Shown here: positions 8,187 to 17,025 of the stretch, piece after piece | Numbering within the stretch: the stretch's first letter is position 1 | Layout of the letters: each line of letters opens with the position of its first letter | Assembly: GCA_032119595.1 (NCBI GenBank) | Contig: JAUMBQ010000004.1 | Location: forward strand, 186,001 to 250,000 | DNA length: 64,000 bases | Origin: JAGIBJ01 sp032119595 | GTDB lineage: Bacteria; Actinomycetota; Thermoleophilia; Solirubrobacterales; Solirubrobacteraceae | Direction: 5' to 3' | Notes under the pieces: model-generated | Seen by the model: only the letters and a program-made list of their open reading frames with translations | Database searches by the model: none | Told to the model about the DNA's origin: nothing | Translations under genes and position numbers: made by a program

Positions 8187-9635
8187 ATGGAGGTCGACCG
8201 ACGCAGAGCGGCTGTCACGCGCGACTACTGGGCTGCGTCGCCTCAACTGCTCGCCGCGCTGGCGGCGGCGTACATCGGGCTCAGCTTGCTGATTTGGCAG
8301 GTCGCGAACCCTGCGGAGACGGGCGCGCCGTGGTGGCCCGCCGCCGGGCTCACGCTCGGCGTGATGTGCCGGGTGCGGCCGACGGCGTGGCCCGCCGTCG
8401 CCGCGACGATCTTTGCCGCGGATTTCGCGGCCGACATGGTGCAGGGTTCGCCGGTGGGCGCTGCGCTGGCCTGGGCGGCGGCCAACACGGTGGAGCCCGT
8501 CCTCGGAGCGGTCGCACTGCGCCGTGCGTTTGCCGGCCGCCTGCCGAACTTCGAGTCCTATCGCAACGTGGCGATGTTCTTCGGGGTCGCTGCCGTGGCC
8601 GGTCCGCCGCTGGCGTCGCTGCTTGGTGCTTCGGCGAGCGCGCTCGCGTTCGACCTGGATCTGCTTGAGACCTGGGGCACCTGGTACGTCGGCGACGTGC
8701 TGGGCATCTTGGTCGTGGCACCCGTGGTGTTCTACGCGGCGCAGATACGTGCGGCGGCCCGGCCGAGACTGATCGGACTGGTCCTGGGCATCGGCGCGGT
8801 CACGCTCCTGGTCTTGGGTGCGGGCGACTCGATCTCGCTGTTTCAGCCGTACCTGATCACCCCGCTCATGGTCTTCGCGGTGTTCGTCGGCGGCACGCCA
8901 GGTGCGATCGCGGTCGGCTTCCTCACGGCCGTCGTGGCGAACGCGGTCAGCACCCTCGGGTACGGCCCCTTCGCGCTCGAAGTGGAAAATCCTAACGCGC
9001 TCCTTGAACTCCAGCTCTTCACCGCAGTCGACCTGCTGACCGTGTACCTCCTGGCCGGGGTCCAGGCGCAGCTGCTCGGCGCAACGGCGCATGCCGCGCT
9101 CCTGAGTGAAGAGCGCCTGCGTGACCCGCTCACCCGGATCGGGAATCGACGGCTACTCGACCGCGCGCTGGTCGAGGTCACCACGAAGCCCGTCGACGGC
9201 GTCGCCCTTACGCCCGCCGCCGCGCTGATGATCGACCTCGACGGGTTCAAGCCCATCAACGATGAGCACGGCCACGCCGTCGGCGACGAGGTGCTGCGCA
9301 TCGTGGCTCGGCGCATCGACGACGCCGTGCGGGGGTCGGACACCGTTGCGCGCCTGGGTGGCGATGAGTTCGCGGTCGTCTGCCCGACGATCTCCGAAGA
9401 CGACGTGCGCGGCCTGGTCGACCGGCTCAAGGAGCAGATCGGCGCACCGATGGTCGCGTGCGGCCACCATCTCACCGCGAGTGCAAGCGTCGGATACGCC
9501 TGGATCGCAGAGCCGACCCGCGACCCGGCGGATCTGCTGCGGCGTGCGGACCTGGCGATGTACAGCACCAGGTCCGCACGCACGAAGGGGCGGCGTTCGG
9601 TGGAGGCCGCGCAGCCGGAGCAGCGCGGCCGCTGA
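8187..9635 (+). CDS. MASE1-GGDEF diguanylate cyclase
   Basis: Integral-membrane diguanylate cyclase making c-di-GMP from GTP. Residues ~20-300 form an eight-helix MASE1 sensor; PWWPAAG near residue 50 is its signature. The C-terminal GGDEF domain (about 310-470) has DPLTRIGNRR, IDLDGFKPINDEHGH, an intact RLGGDEF at 391-395 and SVGYAWI. An RxxD inhibitory site (RGSD, 382-385) lies five residues before GGDEF, so product inhibition is expected. This is the only c-di-GMP protein in the window with a complete I-site. The MASE1 ligand is unknown. Convergent with ettA, 7 bp apart. Confidence 0.93.
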   Translation: MEVDRRRAAVTRDYWAASPQLLAALAAAYIGLSLLIWQVANPAETGAPWWPAAGLTLGVMCRVRPTAWPAVAATIFAADFAADMVQGSPVGAALAWAAANTVEPVLGAVALRRAFAGRLPNFESYRNVAMFFGVAAVAGPPLASLLGASASALAFDLDLLETWGTWYVGDVLGILVVAPVVFYAAQIRAAARPRLIGLVLGIGAVTLLVLGAGDSISLFQPYLITPLMVFAVFVGGTPGAIAVGFLTAVVANAVSTLGYGPFALEVENPNALLELQLFTAVDLLTVYLLAGVQAQLLGATAHAALLSEERLRDPLTRIGNRRLLDRALVEVTTKPVDGVALTPAAALMIDLDGFKPINDEHGHAVGDEVLRIVARRIDDAVRGSDTVARLGGDEFAVVCPTISEDDVRGLVDRLKEQIGAPMVACGHHLTASASVGYAWIAEPTRDPADLLRRADLAMYSTRSARTKGRRSVEAAQPEQRGR

Positions 9636-9642
9636 GGCGTCC

Positions 9643-11295
9643 CTACCGGGCGAGCTTCTTGTAGCTGATGCGGTGCGGGCGGCTGATGTCCTCGCCGAGG
9701 ACGTCCTCGCGGTATTCCTCGTAGGCCTGGAAGTTGCCCTCGAACCAGACGGTCTCGGAGTCGCCGCGGAAGGCGAGCACGTGGGTGCAGACCTTGTCGA
9801 GGAAGAACCGGTCATGCGAGATGATCACGGCGCAGCCTGCGAAGTTCAGGATCGCGTCCTCGAGCGCGCGGAGCGTCTCGGTGTCGAGGTCGTTGGTGGG
9901 CTCATCGAGGAGCAGCAGGTTGCCGCCCTCGGCGAGCTGCTTGGCGAGGTGCAGGCGGTTGCGCTGACCACCGGAGAGCGTGCCGACCTTCTGCTGCTGG
10001 CGGGCGCCCTTGAAGTTGAAGGTCGAGCAGTACTGGCGCGAGTTGATGACCTGCTTGCCGACGATGATCTGGTCCAGGCCGCCGGAGATCTCCTGCCACA
10101 CCGACTTCTCGGGGTCGAGGGAGTCGCGTGACTGATCAACGAACGACGTCTTCACCGTCGGGCCGACCTTGATCTCGCCGCTGTCGGGCTGCTCGAGGCC
10201 CGTGATGAGCTTGAAGAGCGTCGTCTTGCCGGCGCCGTTGGGGCCAATGACGCCGACGATGCCGCCGGGCGGCAGCTTGAACGAGAGGTCGTCGAAGAGG
10301 AGCTTGTCGCCGAAGGCCTTCTGCAGGTGCTTGGCCTCGACCACCTCGTTGCCGAGCCGGTCGGCGACCGGGATGTGGATGTGGACGTCGTCGAGCTGGA
10401 CGCTTTCCTGCTGGTCGACGAGCTCCTGGAAGTTCTTCAGGCGGGCCTTGGACTTCGTCTGGCGGCCCTTCGGGGTCTTGCGGACCCACTCGAGCTCCTG
10501 GTCGATCGCGCGCTTACGGTTCTGATCCGTGCGCGCCTCGCCGGCCATGCGCTTGGCCTTGGCTTCCAGATACGTGGAGTAGTTGCCCTCGTACGGGTAG
10601 CCGTTGCCGCGGTCGAGCTCCAGGATCCAGTTCGCGACGTTGTCGAGGAAGTACCGGTCATGGGTGACGGCGACGATGGTGCCGGCGTACTCGGCGAGAT
10701 GCTGCTCGAGCCAGGCGACGGATTCGGCGTCGAGATGGTTGGTCGGCTCATCGAGGAGCAGGAGGTCGGGGGCGGAGAGCAGCAGGCGGGCGAGCGCGAC
10801 GCGGCGCTTCTCGCCGCCGGACAGGCCGACCACCGAGGCGTCACCGGGCGGGCAGCGCAGCGCGTCCATGGCCTGGTCGAGCTTTTGGTCGAGGTTCCAA
10901 CCGTCGACGGCCTCGATCTGGTCCTGGAGCTTGGCGAACTCGTCGGCCGTCTCGTCGGAGTAGTTGGCGGCGATCTCGTTGAACCGGGCCATGAGATCGC
11001 GGATCTCCGCGAGGCCGTCTTCGACGTTGCCGCGCACGTCCTTGGACTCGTCGAGTTCGGGCTCCTGCTCCAGGTAGCCGACCGACACACCGGCGGTGAG
11101 GTTCGCCTCGCCGCGGAAGTCCTGGTCGATCCCGGCCATCACCTTGAGGATCGTGGACTTGCCCGCGCCGTTGGGCCCGAGCACGCCGATCTTCGCCCCG
11201 TACAGGAACGACAGCGTGAGGTCCTTGAGCACGGTGGTGTCCGGCGGATGCACCTTGCTGAACTTGTGCATCTGGAAAACGAAAGTCGGAGCCAC
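9643..11295 (-). CDS. ettA: Energy-dependent translational throttle protein EttA (ABC-F)
   Basis: ABC-F ATPase that binds the ribosomal E site and gates translation according to ADP/ATP. Two ABC cassettes are present: GPNGAGKS (~40), arm insertion (~95-140), LSGGEKRR and LLLDEPTNHLD, then the P-site tRNA interaction motif linker (~250-310, Arg/Lys-rich), a second GPNGAGKTT (~360), LSGGQRNR and DEPTNDLD. The length of 550 aa matches E. coli EttA (555). There is no transmembrane domain. The start is GTG with TACCCT 6 nt upstream and no Shine-Dalgarno, a leaderless GTG. Divergent from the lipase. Confidence 0.96.
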   Translation of the reverse strand: MAPTFVFQMHKFSKVHPPDTTVLKDLTLSFLYGAKIGVLGPNGAGKSTILKVMAGIDQDFRGEANLTAGVSVGYLEQEPELDESKDVRGNVEDGLAEIRDLMARFNEIAANYSDETADEFAKLQDQIEAVDGWNLDQKLDQAMDALRCPPGDASVVGLSGGEKRRVALARLLLSAPDLLLLDEPTNHLDAESVAWLEQHLAEYAGTIVAVTHDRYFLDNVANWILELDRGNGYPYEGNYSTYLEAKAKRMAGEARTDQNRKRAIDQELEWVRKTPKGRQTKSKARLKNFQELVDQQESVQLDDVHIHIPVADRLGNEVVEAKHLQKAFGDKLLFDDLSFKLPPGGIVGVIGPNGAGKTTLFKLITGLEQPDSGEIKVGPTVKTSFVDQSRDSLDPEKSVWQEISGGLDQIIVGKQVINSRQYCSTFNFKGARQQQKVGTLSGGQRNRLHLAKQLAEGGNLLLLDEPTNDLDTETLRALEDAILNFAGCAVIISHDRFFLDKVCTHVLAFRGDSETVWFEGNFQAYEEYREDVLGEDISRPHRISYKKLAR

Positions 11296-11301
11296 GTGTT
11301 C

Positions 11302-11307
11302 AGGGTA
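11302..11307 (-). promoter_or_regulatory. Leaderless -10 (TACCCT) of ettA
   Basis: TACCCT on the minus strand, then 6 nt, then GTG at 11295. Confidence 0.6.
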
Positions 11308-11376
11308 CCGTGCTCGGCCGTTTGCCCCGCTGTGTGCTGGCGAACACGACGGGGCGGGCGCACTTCACAGACCCAG

Positions 11377-11392
11377 GGTATTCCAATACCGT
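11377..11392 (+). promoter_or_regulatory. Lipase promoter -10 (TACCGT) overlapped by a 14-bp dyad
   Basis: GGTATTCCAATACC (11377-11390) is a dyad with 6-bp arms. It overlaps TACCGT (11387-11392), which lies 8 nt before the lipase ATG at 11401. A repressor site is plausible. Confidence 0.4.
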
Positions 11393-11400
11393 TGGTCTCT

Positions 11401-12657
11401 ATGTCTCGATTCCCCCTCCGCAAGGGCCTCCTGGGCACCTGCCTCGTCGCCGCGTCACTGAGCGCGATGGCGACGCCCGCCTCGGCCTATGTCACCGGTC
11501 CGTCCGGTCTGTCGTTCTACTCACCGCCCAGCTGGATGACCTCCGGACCGGCCGGCTCCATCGTGTGGGCGCGGCCAATCGTGCCGCTGGATCCCGCGCA
11601 CCCCGAACTCACCGATCCGGTGTTCCACAAGGACGCCGGCAGCGCCACGCGCGTGATCTTCCGCTCGCGCGCCATCGATGGTTCAGAAGGTGTGCAGTCC
11701 GCGAGCGTCCTGATCCCCAAGGGCTCGGTCCCGGCCGGCGGCTGGAAGATCGTCTCCTGGAACCACGTCACCACCGGCGGTGCGGACGATTGTGCTCCGA
11801 GCCGCGCCACACCGTCGAACACCGAGTTTGAGCGCCTGATGCGCAGCGACGATGTCGTCGGCGGCCTGCTGCGCGCGAAGATCGCGGTCGTGCGCCCCGA
11901 CTACGAGGGCATTGGGACGGCCGGTCCGCATCCGTATCTGATCGGTCGTTCGCTCGCCCGGTCGAACACCGATGGCGTGCGCGCCGCTCGCGAGCTGGTG
12001 CCGGCCATTGGCACGAAGTGGGCAGTGGCGGGGCAGTCCGAGGGCGGGATCGCCGCGATGTTCACGTCGTCGCTTGCGAGCACCCTCGCGCCGGAGCTGC
12101 AGCTCCAGGCGACGCTGGCCGCGACGCCCCCGGTCGACAACAAGACGCTCGTCTTCGGCGTGGTGCCGTGGGTCCCGATTGCGGGCAATGCGGTCACGCC
12201 GCTCGCGGCGCTCATGGTGAGCGGCGCGGCGACGGCCGATCCAAACCTGGCGGCCGGCCTGCAGTCGGGCGCGCTCAGCACGGAGGGCGCCGTGCGCTTC
12301 CGTGACCTTGAAACGCGCTGCCTGGCCGATCTCGGTGCTTGGTCGTCGCTTGCTGGCCTGTCGCAGTCCCAGCTATTTGGCCCGACGGTCGACCAGTATC
12401 GGGAGAGCTTCTTCGCCGAGCTTGACGCCAACGACCCCCGCACCGTGCGCCTCGGCACCGAGCCGGTTCGCATCTACGCGGGGTCACTCGACGGTGTCGC
12501 CTGGCAGTCGAAGATCAACGACGTCGTTGACATCCAGCGTGCCCGCGGCGCGAACGTCAGCTACAAGACTTACGCGCTCGGCACGCACGTGAACATCACC
12601 GACGACTGGGTCGGCGGGCGCGACATGTGGGAGTGGCTGACCGCTCGCCTGAGCTAG
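11401..12657 (+). CDS. Secreted lipase of the LIP (secretory lipase) family
   Basis: Extracellular alpha/beta hydrolase of 418 aa resembling the secretory lipase family (PF03583, the Candida lipase A type). A Sec signal peptide covers residues 1-29 (MSRFPLRKGLL...ATPASA). SWNHVTTGG and RPDYEGIGT precede the nucleophile elbow GQSEGG. Catalytic Asp and His are likely in YAGSLDGV and ALGTHVNI near the C-terminus, a family-typical order. It probably hydrolyses lipid or ester nutrients outside the cell. The ATG follows a TACCGT hexamer by 8 nt. Convergent with sppA, separated by a hairpin terminator. Confidence 0.88.
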   Translation: MSRFPLRKGLLGTCLVAASLSAMATPASAYVTGPSGLSFYSPPSWMTSGPAGSIVWARPIVPLDPAHPELTDPVFHKDAGSATRVIFRSRAIDGSEGVQSASVLIPKGSVPAGGWKIVSWNHVTTGGADDCAPSRATPSNTEFERLMRSDDVVGGLLRAKIAVVRPDYEGIGTAGPHPYLIGRSLARSNTDGVRAARELVPAIGTKWAVAGQSEGGIAAMFTSSLASTLAPELQLQATLAATPPVDNKTLVFGVVPWVPIAGNAVTPLAALMVSGAATADPNLAAGLQSGALSTEGAVRFRDLETRCLADLGAWSSLAGLSQSQLFGPTVDQYRESFFAELDANDPRTVRLGTEPVRIYAGSLDGVAWQSKINDVVDIQRARGANVSYKTYALGTHVNITDDWVGGRDMWEWLTARLS

Positions 12658-12668
12658 TCAGAAGCCCG

Positions 12669-12704
12669 GGCTTGGCCGCGGGCCGCGTCTGGCGCGGCCA
12701 AGCC
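12669..12704. terminator. Bidirectional hairpin between the lipase gene and sppA
   Basis: GGCTTGGCCGCG (12669-12680) pairs perfectly with CGCGGCCAAGCC (12693-12704) across a 12-nt loop. A second stem, GCAGTGGCTG/CAGCCACTGC (12706-12715 with 12727-12736), reaches into the sppA 3' end. Confidence 0.65.
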
Positions 12705-12717
12705 TGCAGTGGCTGCG

Positions 12718-14550
12718 TCAGCGGCCCAGCCACTGCGGTGGGAGCTGGAGCGCGCCCGGCGTCAGACCGATGGCGCCGCTCAGCTCGGCCAGGAGGCGTT
12801 CAGGCCCGTGGCCGTGGTGCCCGAGCGTCGCACCCGGGTGCGTCCCGAGGAGGGTGGTGCCCAAGGAGCCAAGCACGGCGGCCCCGGCGGCGGCGCTGAA
12901 CGAGCCAGCGAGGCTCGAACCGGCAGCGGCGCCCGGCGCATCGCTGTGCGCGGGTGCCCGAAGGCGGGACAGGGGCGAGGCATGCGGGAAGCGGCGCAGC
13001 GTCACGTCGCTGCGGCTGCACCCCGCGCGCTCGGCGGCGATCGTGACCGCCTCCTCCAAGCCGCCGAGGCGGTCGATCAGGCCGCGCTCCAGGGCGTCGG
13101 TGCCGGTCCAGACGCGTCCTCGGGCGAGCGGCTCGAGTTCGCCGACCGGCATGCCGCGGCCCTCCGCCGCCTTCTCGGTGAAGTCGGCGTAGACCTCGTC
13201 GAGCCACTGGTCGAGCCGCTCGAGCTCGCTGTCGTTGAACGGGCGGTCGGCTGACCACATCGTCGCCTGCTCGCCGGTCTCCACCAGCTCGCGCGACACC
13301 CCGATCCGCTCCAGCGCCTGGCTCACGACGACCTTGCCGGCAAACACGCCGATCGAGCCGGTGATCGTGCCGGGCAGCGCGAGGATCTCATCGGCACCCA
13401 TCGCGACGAAGTACCCGCCGGATGCCGCAACCGTGCCCATCGAGGCGACGACCGGCGTGCCGTTGTCGCGGAGTCGCACGACCTCGCGGTGGATGGCGTC
13501 GGAGGCGACGTACGACCCGCCGGGACTCACGACGCGAAGGACCACGGCCGCGACTTCGTCGGAGGCTGCGGCCTGCCGCAGCGCCGCGCAGACCACGTCG
13601 GATCCGGCCCCGGAGCCAGATACCGGCGACCCGCCGCCGCGCCCCAGGCTGATGGCGCCCTCGACCGGAACCACGGCGATCACGTCCGCGTGGGGTTTGC
13701 GCTTGGTGGCCCGGGCGACGATACGCCCCGCGTCCCGCTGGGCCTTCTCGCGCATGACTTGCTTCTTCGGCGGCGACCAGCGGTGCACGAAGCGCAGTTC
13801 GACCTCGGGCAGGTCGGCTTCGGCGGTGGTCTCGTGGCCGGCCCCGGCGATACGGCGGCGCGCCGCGGCGTAGACCTGGTCGCGATAGCCCAGGTGGTCG
13901 ACGAGTCGTCGGTCGATGGCCTGCGTGGAGGTGAGTGGCGCGGTCGAAATCGCCTCGCGGACCTCCTCTTCGGTGACCGCCCGCCGGCGCGCCACCGTGG
14001 ACACTACGTGCTCGGTGAGGGAGTCGGTGAGGCGCTGCATCGCCTCGCGCTGTGGGCCGCCCATGCGGTCCCGCAGGAGCGAATCCGGGGCGTTCTTGAA
14101 TTCGTGGCGGGCGTGGATCTGCGGCTCCAGCCCGAGCTTGTCGAGCGCACCGCGAAGGAACATCCCGCCGGTGGCCACGCCGACGAGCGCGACGCCGCCG
14201 GATGGCTGCACCCAGATCTCGTCGAAATGCGCGGCGAGGTGGTAATCGAGGGTGCCGTTTCCGGTCTCGCCGAAGGCTTCAGCCCAGCAGACCGTCGGCT
14301 TCCCGGACGCCGAGAACGCTTCGACGGCCGCACCGAGTTCCTCGACCTGCGCGTGCGTGAGCGTGTGCGCACCCGCATGGGCGACCAGCCCGGCCACCGC
14401 GTCGCTCTGCGCCGCATCGCGGAGCTTGGCGATCACGTCGCCAAGCACCGGGGTGTTGCGGGCCCGGAACGCCGCGATCGGATCGCCAGGAGGCGTCTCC
14501 AGAAGCCCATGGGCGAGATCGAGCTCCAGCAGAACCGGTGTGGACGACAT
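12718..14550 (-). CDS. sppA: Signal peptide peptidase SppA (67K, two-domain type)
   Basis: Self-compartmentalising Ser-Lys protease that degrades leftover signal peptides. The 610-aa chain holds two tandem S49 domains. The N-terminal domain supplies the general-base Lys in HEFKNAPDSLL (~170), and the C-terminal domain the nucleophile Ser in TVAASGGYFVAMGAD (~375) followed by GSIGVF. No clear transmembrane helix or signal peptide is visible, unlike E. coli SppA, so membrane attachment is uncertain. The C-terminal ~80 residues are Ala/Gly/His-rich. The start was chosen at MSSTPVLLELDL, with TAGCGT seven bases upstream. Confidence 0.93.
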   Translation of the reverse strand: MSSTPVLLELDLAHGLLETPPGDPIAAFRARNTPVLGDVIAKLRDAAQSDAVAGLVAHAGAHTLTHAQVEELGAAVEAFSASGKPTVCWAEAFGETGNGTLDYHLAAHFDEIWVQPSGGVALVGVATGGMFLRGALDKLGLEPQIHARHEFKNAPDSLLRDRMGGPQREAMQRLTDSLTEHVVSTVARRRAVTEEEVREAISTAPLTSTQAIDRRLVDHLGYRDQVYAAARRRIAGAGHETTAEADLPEVELRFVHRWSPPKKQVMREKAQRDAGRIVARATKRKPHADVIAVVPVEGAISLGRGGGSPVSGSGAGSDVVCAALRQAAASDEVAAVVLRVVSPGGSYVASDAIHREVVRLRDNGTPVVASMGTVAASGGYFVAMGADEILALPGTITGSIGVFAGKVVVSQALERIGVSRELVETGEQATMWSADRPFNDSELERLDQWLDEVYADFTEKAAEGRGMPVGELEPLARGRVWTGTDALERGLIDRLGGLEEAVTIAAERAGCSRSDVTLRRFPHASPLSRLRAPAHSDAPGAAAGSSLAGSFSAAAGAAVLGSLGTTLLGTHPGATLGHHGHGPERLLAELSGAIGLTPGALQLPPQWLGR

Positions 14551-14557
14551 GCCCGCG

Positions 14558-14563
14558 ACGCTA
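14558..14563 (-). promoter_or_regulatory. Leaderless -10 (TAGCGT) of sppA
   Basis: TAGCGT, then 7 nt, then ATG at 14550. Confidence 0.65.
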
Positions 14564-14664
14564 GTGCACCGCAAGGTCGGTGGCGCCTCGATCCCCCGCT
14601 TCGCGAGGTCCTTCTTCACGGCGGTGTAGTCGATGCCCTCCAGGATCACGGAGTCCTCGCGCGG

Positions 14665-15426
14665 TCAGCCTCGGGTGAAGGTCACGACTTTGGTGTTGCG
14701 TGTGCAGGTCCAGCTGATCGAGGGCAGCTCATCGGAGTCGAAGGAGTAGCCGTTGCAGGCGAAGCCGAAGGCGCGGAATCGGTACTTGTGGAGGTCCTTG
14801 CCGCCGAAGCGGATCGGCACCCTTCGGGAGGCCTTCGCCACCTTGCGGGCGGTAGCGCAGCCGGTGTCCCACGCGGTGGCCTCGAAGGCGCCAGAGCCGC
14901 TGTTCTTGATGAACGTGACCGAGCGGCAGGCGGTGGCGCGCGCTTCCGGGTCGCAGAGGTCGAGGGTCCACGGGAACCAGTCGCCGAGCTTGCCGCCCGG
15001 GCGCTGCGGGATCCGGGCCATCAGCCGCGTGTACGCGGGCTGTGCAGGTGCATTCGCGCACGATCCGAGCGCGCTGGCTCGCAGTTCGATGGCGCCGGGC
15101 GCGTCGTAGTAGCCCCCTTCTGGGCGGTACAGGGCAATCTGGCCAGTTCCGAGTGCGCTCGGCGAGCCCCAGGCTTGCCAGGCGACGCCGGAGGCCAATC
15201 CACTCGGCGAGCCTCCGTTGAAGATCCGCTCCGGATGGGCGGTGCCCCAACCCTCGCCGAACTCGCCGTAGAGCCCAGGAACCCCAAGGACCGGCTCGGG
15301 GGCCTGCGCGGAGGCAAGGCCGGGCAGGCCAAGGACGCCCAGCAGGGCGACGGTGACCGCGGCGACCCAGCGGAACCGACGAGTCGGGTGAGCGTGGAGT
15401 CGTTGCGTGGGGTGAGAGCGGAGCAC
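14665..15426 (-). CDS. Secreted protein of unknown function
   Basis: Not recognised. A signal peptide spans residues ~1-40 with twin-Arg-like RRFRW before a hydrophobic run and a likely cleavage at ASAQA. The mature domain (~210 aa) has aromatic Gly-rich segments (LYGEFGEGWG) and seven Cys (CAN, LCDP, ACRS, TGCAT, FACN, WTCT), pointing to a disulfide-bonded extracellular protein. The GTG start has a strong GGAGG 4-5 nt upstream, so it is a leadered mRNA. A hairpin GGTCAGAA/TTCTGACC (15455-15462, 15474-15481) lies in its leader. No operon partner. Confidence 0.83.
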   Translation of the reverse strand: MLRSHPTQRLHAHPTRRFRWVAAVTVALLGVLGLPGLASAQAPEPVLGVPGLYGEFGEGWGTAHPERIFNGGSPSGLASGVAWQAWGSPSALGTGQIALYRPEGGYYDAPGAIELRASALGSCANAPAQPAYTRLMARIPQRPGGKLGDWFPWTLDLCDPEARATACRSVTFIKNSGSGAFEATAWDTGCATARKVAKASRRVPIRFGGKDLHKYRFRAFGFACNGYSFDSDELPSISWTCTRNTKVVTFTRG

Positions 15427-15719
15427 AGGTCCTCCCGGAGATCGGGCGCGGGGTGGTCAGAACCACCGAAGGCTTCTGACCCTCCCAGACGGGCGCGGGC
15501 GCGTCCTGCGTAGAAAGCCCTCGTGGTTGGGTCCTTCACTACGGTCGAACCGACGAAGGGCTGGTGCGAGGGCGACATTCCGCGCTGAACCGAAGCCGAG
15601 CACGGTCCCGCCGGCTGGCTGAGCCGACGAAGATCCCGCACGCTGCGAGCCGGCCGTCGGGGTCGGCGCACGAAACCCTGCACGGCGACGCCGGGCGTTG
15701 GTACGGTCGCTCACCCCGA

Positions 15720-16421
15720 ATGAGTCTTCCCTCTCTCAGCAGCGAGCGCCCAGTGATGGCGCACTACCCCGTCGGCGCCTCGACGGGCTGGCTCGCGGCC
15801 GATCAGCGGGCTGCCGGTGAGACACCGCAATGGCCGGTGCTTGCCGGCCGCGCCAAGCGTCAGTTCGCCGGCGCGTGCGAGCTGGCTGCCCTCTCGGAGC
15901 CGGAGTTGCCGGCGCTGGTCGACTGGCTGAAGCAGCGCCCCTCGCTGCCGTTCGACTTCTTGTCGGTCCATGCGCCGAGCAAGGCGCGCAACTTGCCGGA
16001 AGCCGACCTTGTCGCGCTCCTTGCCCAGATCGCCGGTCGGGTCGACGCGATCGTGCTCCACCCCGACGTGATTGTCGATCACGCCGCGTGGGCGCCGCTG
16101 GGGCGGACCCTGGTGCTCGAGAACATGGATCCGCGCAAGGAGGACGGCCAGACGGCCGCCTCGCTTGCGCCGCACTTCGAGCGGCTCCCCGAGGCCGGGC
16201 TCTGCTTCGACGTCGCCCACGCGTACGCGATTGATCCGACGCTCGCGGAGGGGCACGCCATCCTCGACCGCTTCGGTGACCGCCTTCGCCACCTGCATGT
16301 GTCGGCGCTCGATGCGGCGCACCACCACGTCGCCCTCAGCGCGGAGGACGAAGAGCGGATCCGGCCGCTTCTGGAGCGGTGTCGCGACGTGCCTTGGATC
16401 CTTGAGGCGCCGGTCGTCTGA
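15720..16421 (+). CDS. TIM-barrel sugar phosphate isomerase/epimerase-like protein
   Basis: Protein of 233 aa with the AP-endonuclease-2/xylose-isomerase-like TIM barrel. Strand-end residues typical of the metal site are visible: SVHAPSK, VLHPDVI, VLENMDPRK (Glu ligand), LCFDVAHAYAID (Asp and His) and LRHLHVSALDAAHHH. This arrangement fits a divalent-metal isomerase, epimerase or DUF692-like enzyme; the substrate is unknown. An ATG at 15756 (MAHYPVG) is an alternative start. TACGGT lies 12 nt before the chosen ATG. Convergent with the VOC gene. Confidence 0.75.
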   Translation: MSLPSLSSERPVMAHYPVGASTGWLAADQRAAGETPQWPVLAGRAKRQFAGACELAALSEPELPALVDWLKQRPSLPFDFLSVHAPSKARNLPEADLVALLAQIAGRVDAIVLHPDVIVDHAAWAPLGRTLVLENMDPRKEDGQTAASLAPHFERLPEAGLCFDVAHAYAIDPTLAEGHAILDRFGDRLRHLHVSALDAAHHHVALSAEDEERIRPLLERCRDVPWILEAPVV

Positions 16422-16458
16422 AGCGGCCCGGCCCGGCCTGGCCAGGCTTCGCCCATGC

Positions 16459-16890
16459 TCAGGCCGTTGCCGGAACCTCGTTCATCTGCGCCAAACGGAA
16501 GTGGTTGCCGGACGGATCCCGGAAGCCGAGATCGATGCCGTAGGGCATCTCGGTCGGCTCCTGCGTGAACTCCACGCCGGCGGCCTTCATCTCTTCATAG
16601 CGGGCGTGGATGTCGTCGGTGGTAAAGAACAGGCCGCCCGACGCGCCCTTGGCCATCAGGTCTTCGATCTGGCGGCGGGTCTCGTCGGTGAAGACCGGTG
16701 CCCCCGGGATCGCCATCAGCACGAGCTCGATGTCGGTCTGGCCGGGAGGGCTCACGGTGAGCCAGCGGAAGTTTCCGAGTTCGGCGACCGTGGTGTCCTG
16801 ACGGAGTTCGAAGCCGAGGGTCTTCGTGTACCACTCCAGCGCTTCGGACTGGTCGTGGACCCACACCTGGACGGAAGAGAGCTTGAACAT
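16459..16890 (-). CDS. VOC-family (glyoxalase/dioxygenase superfamily) protein
   Basis: Vicinal-oxygen-chelate protein of 143 aa made of two beta-alpha-beta-beta-beta modules: VQVWVHDQSEALEWYTKTLG at the start and FRDPSGNHFRLAQ at the end. The His in VWVHD, the Glu in DIELVLM and the C-terminal region could bind metal, but the set is incomplete compared with GloA, so this may be a non-enzymatic or antibiotic-binding member. It has a real Shine-Dalgarno (AAGGA, ~8 nt before ATG). It lies 124 bp downstream of an AraC-type regulator on the same strand and is its likely target. Confidence 0.85.
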   Translation of the reverse strand: MFKLSSVQVWVHDQSEALEWYTKTLGFELRQDTTVAELGNFRWLTVSPPGQTDIELVLMAIPGAPVFTDETRRQIEDLMAKGASGGLFFTTDDIHARYEEMKAAGVEFTQEPTEMPYGIDLGFRDPSGNHFRLAQMNEVPATA

Positions 16891-16965
16891 GAGAACGTTC
16901 CTTTCGGTTCTGAGGCGGCGGTACTGCCGATAGCACCGACGGTAACCCTGGCCTGCTCGCCTGTC

Positions 16966-17025
16966 TTCTCCAAAGCTGCTCAGTCGCCGGTGGCGGGGCG
17001 TTCTCCAAAGCTGCTCAGTCGCCGG
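16966..17025. repeat. 25-bp direct duplication between the AraC and VOC genes
   Basis: TTCTCCAAAGCTGCTCAGTC plus CGCCGG-type end occurs at 16966-16990 and again, identical, at 17001-17025, period 35 bp. The second copy contains the stop codon and last codons of the AraC gene. Confidence 0.85.
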
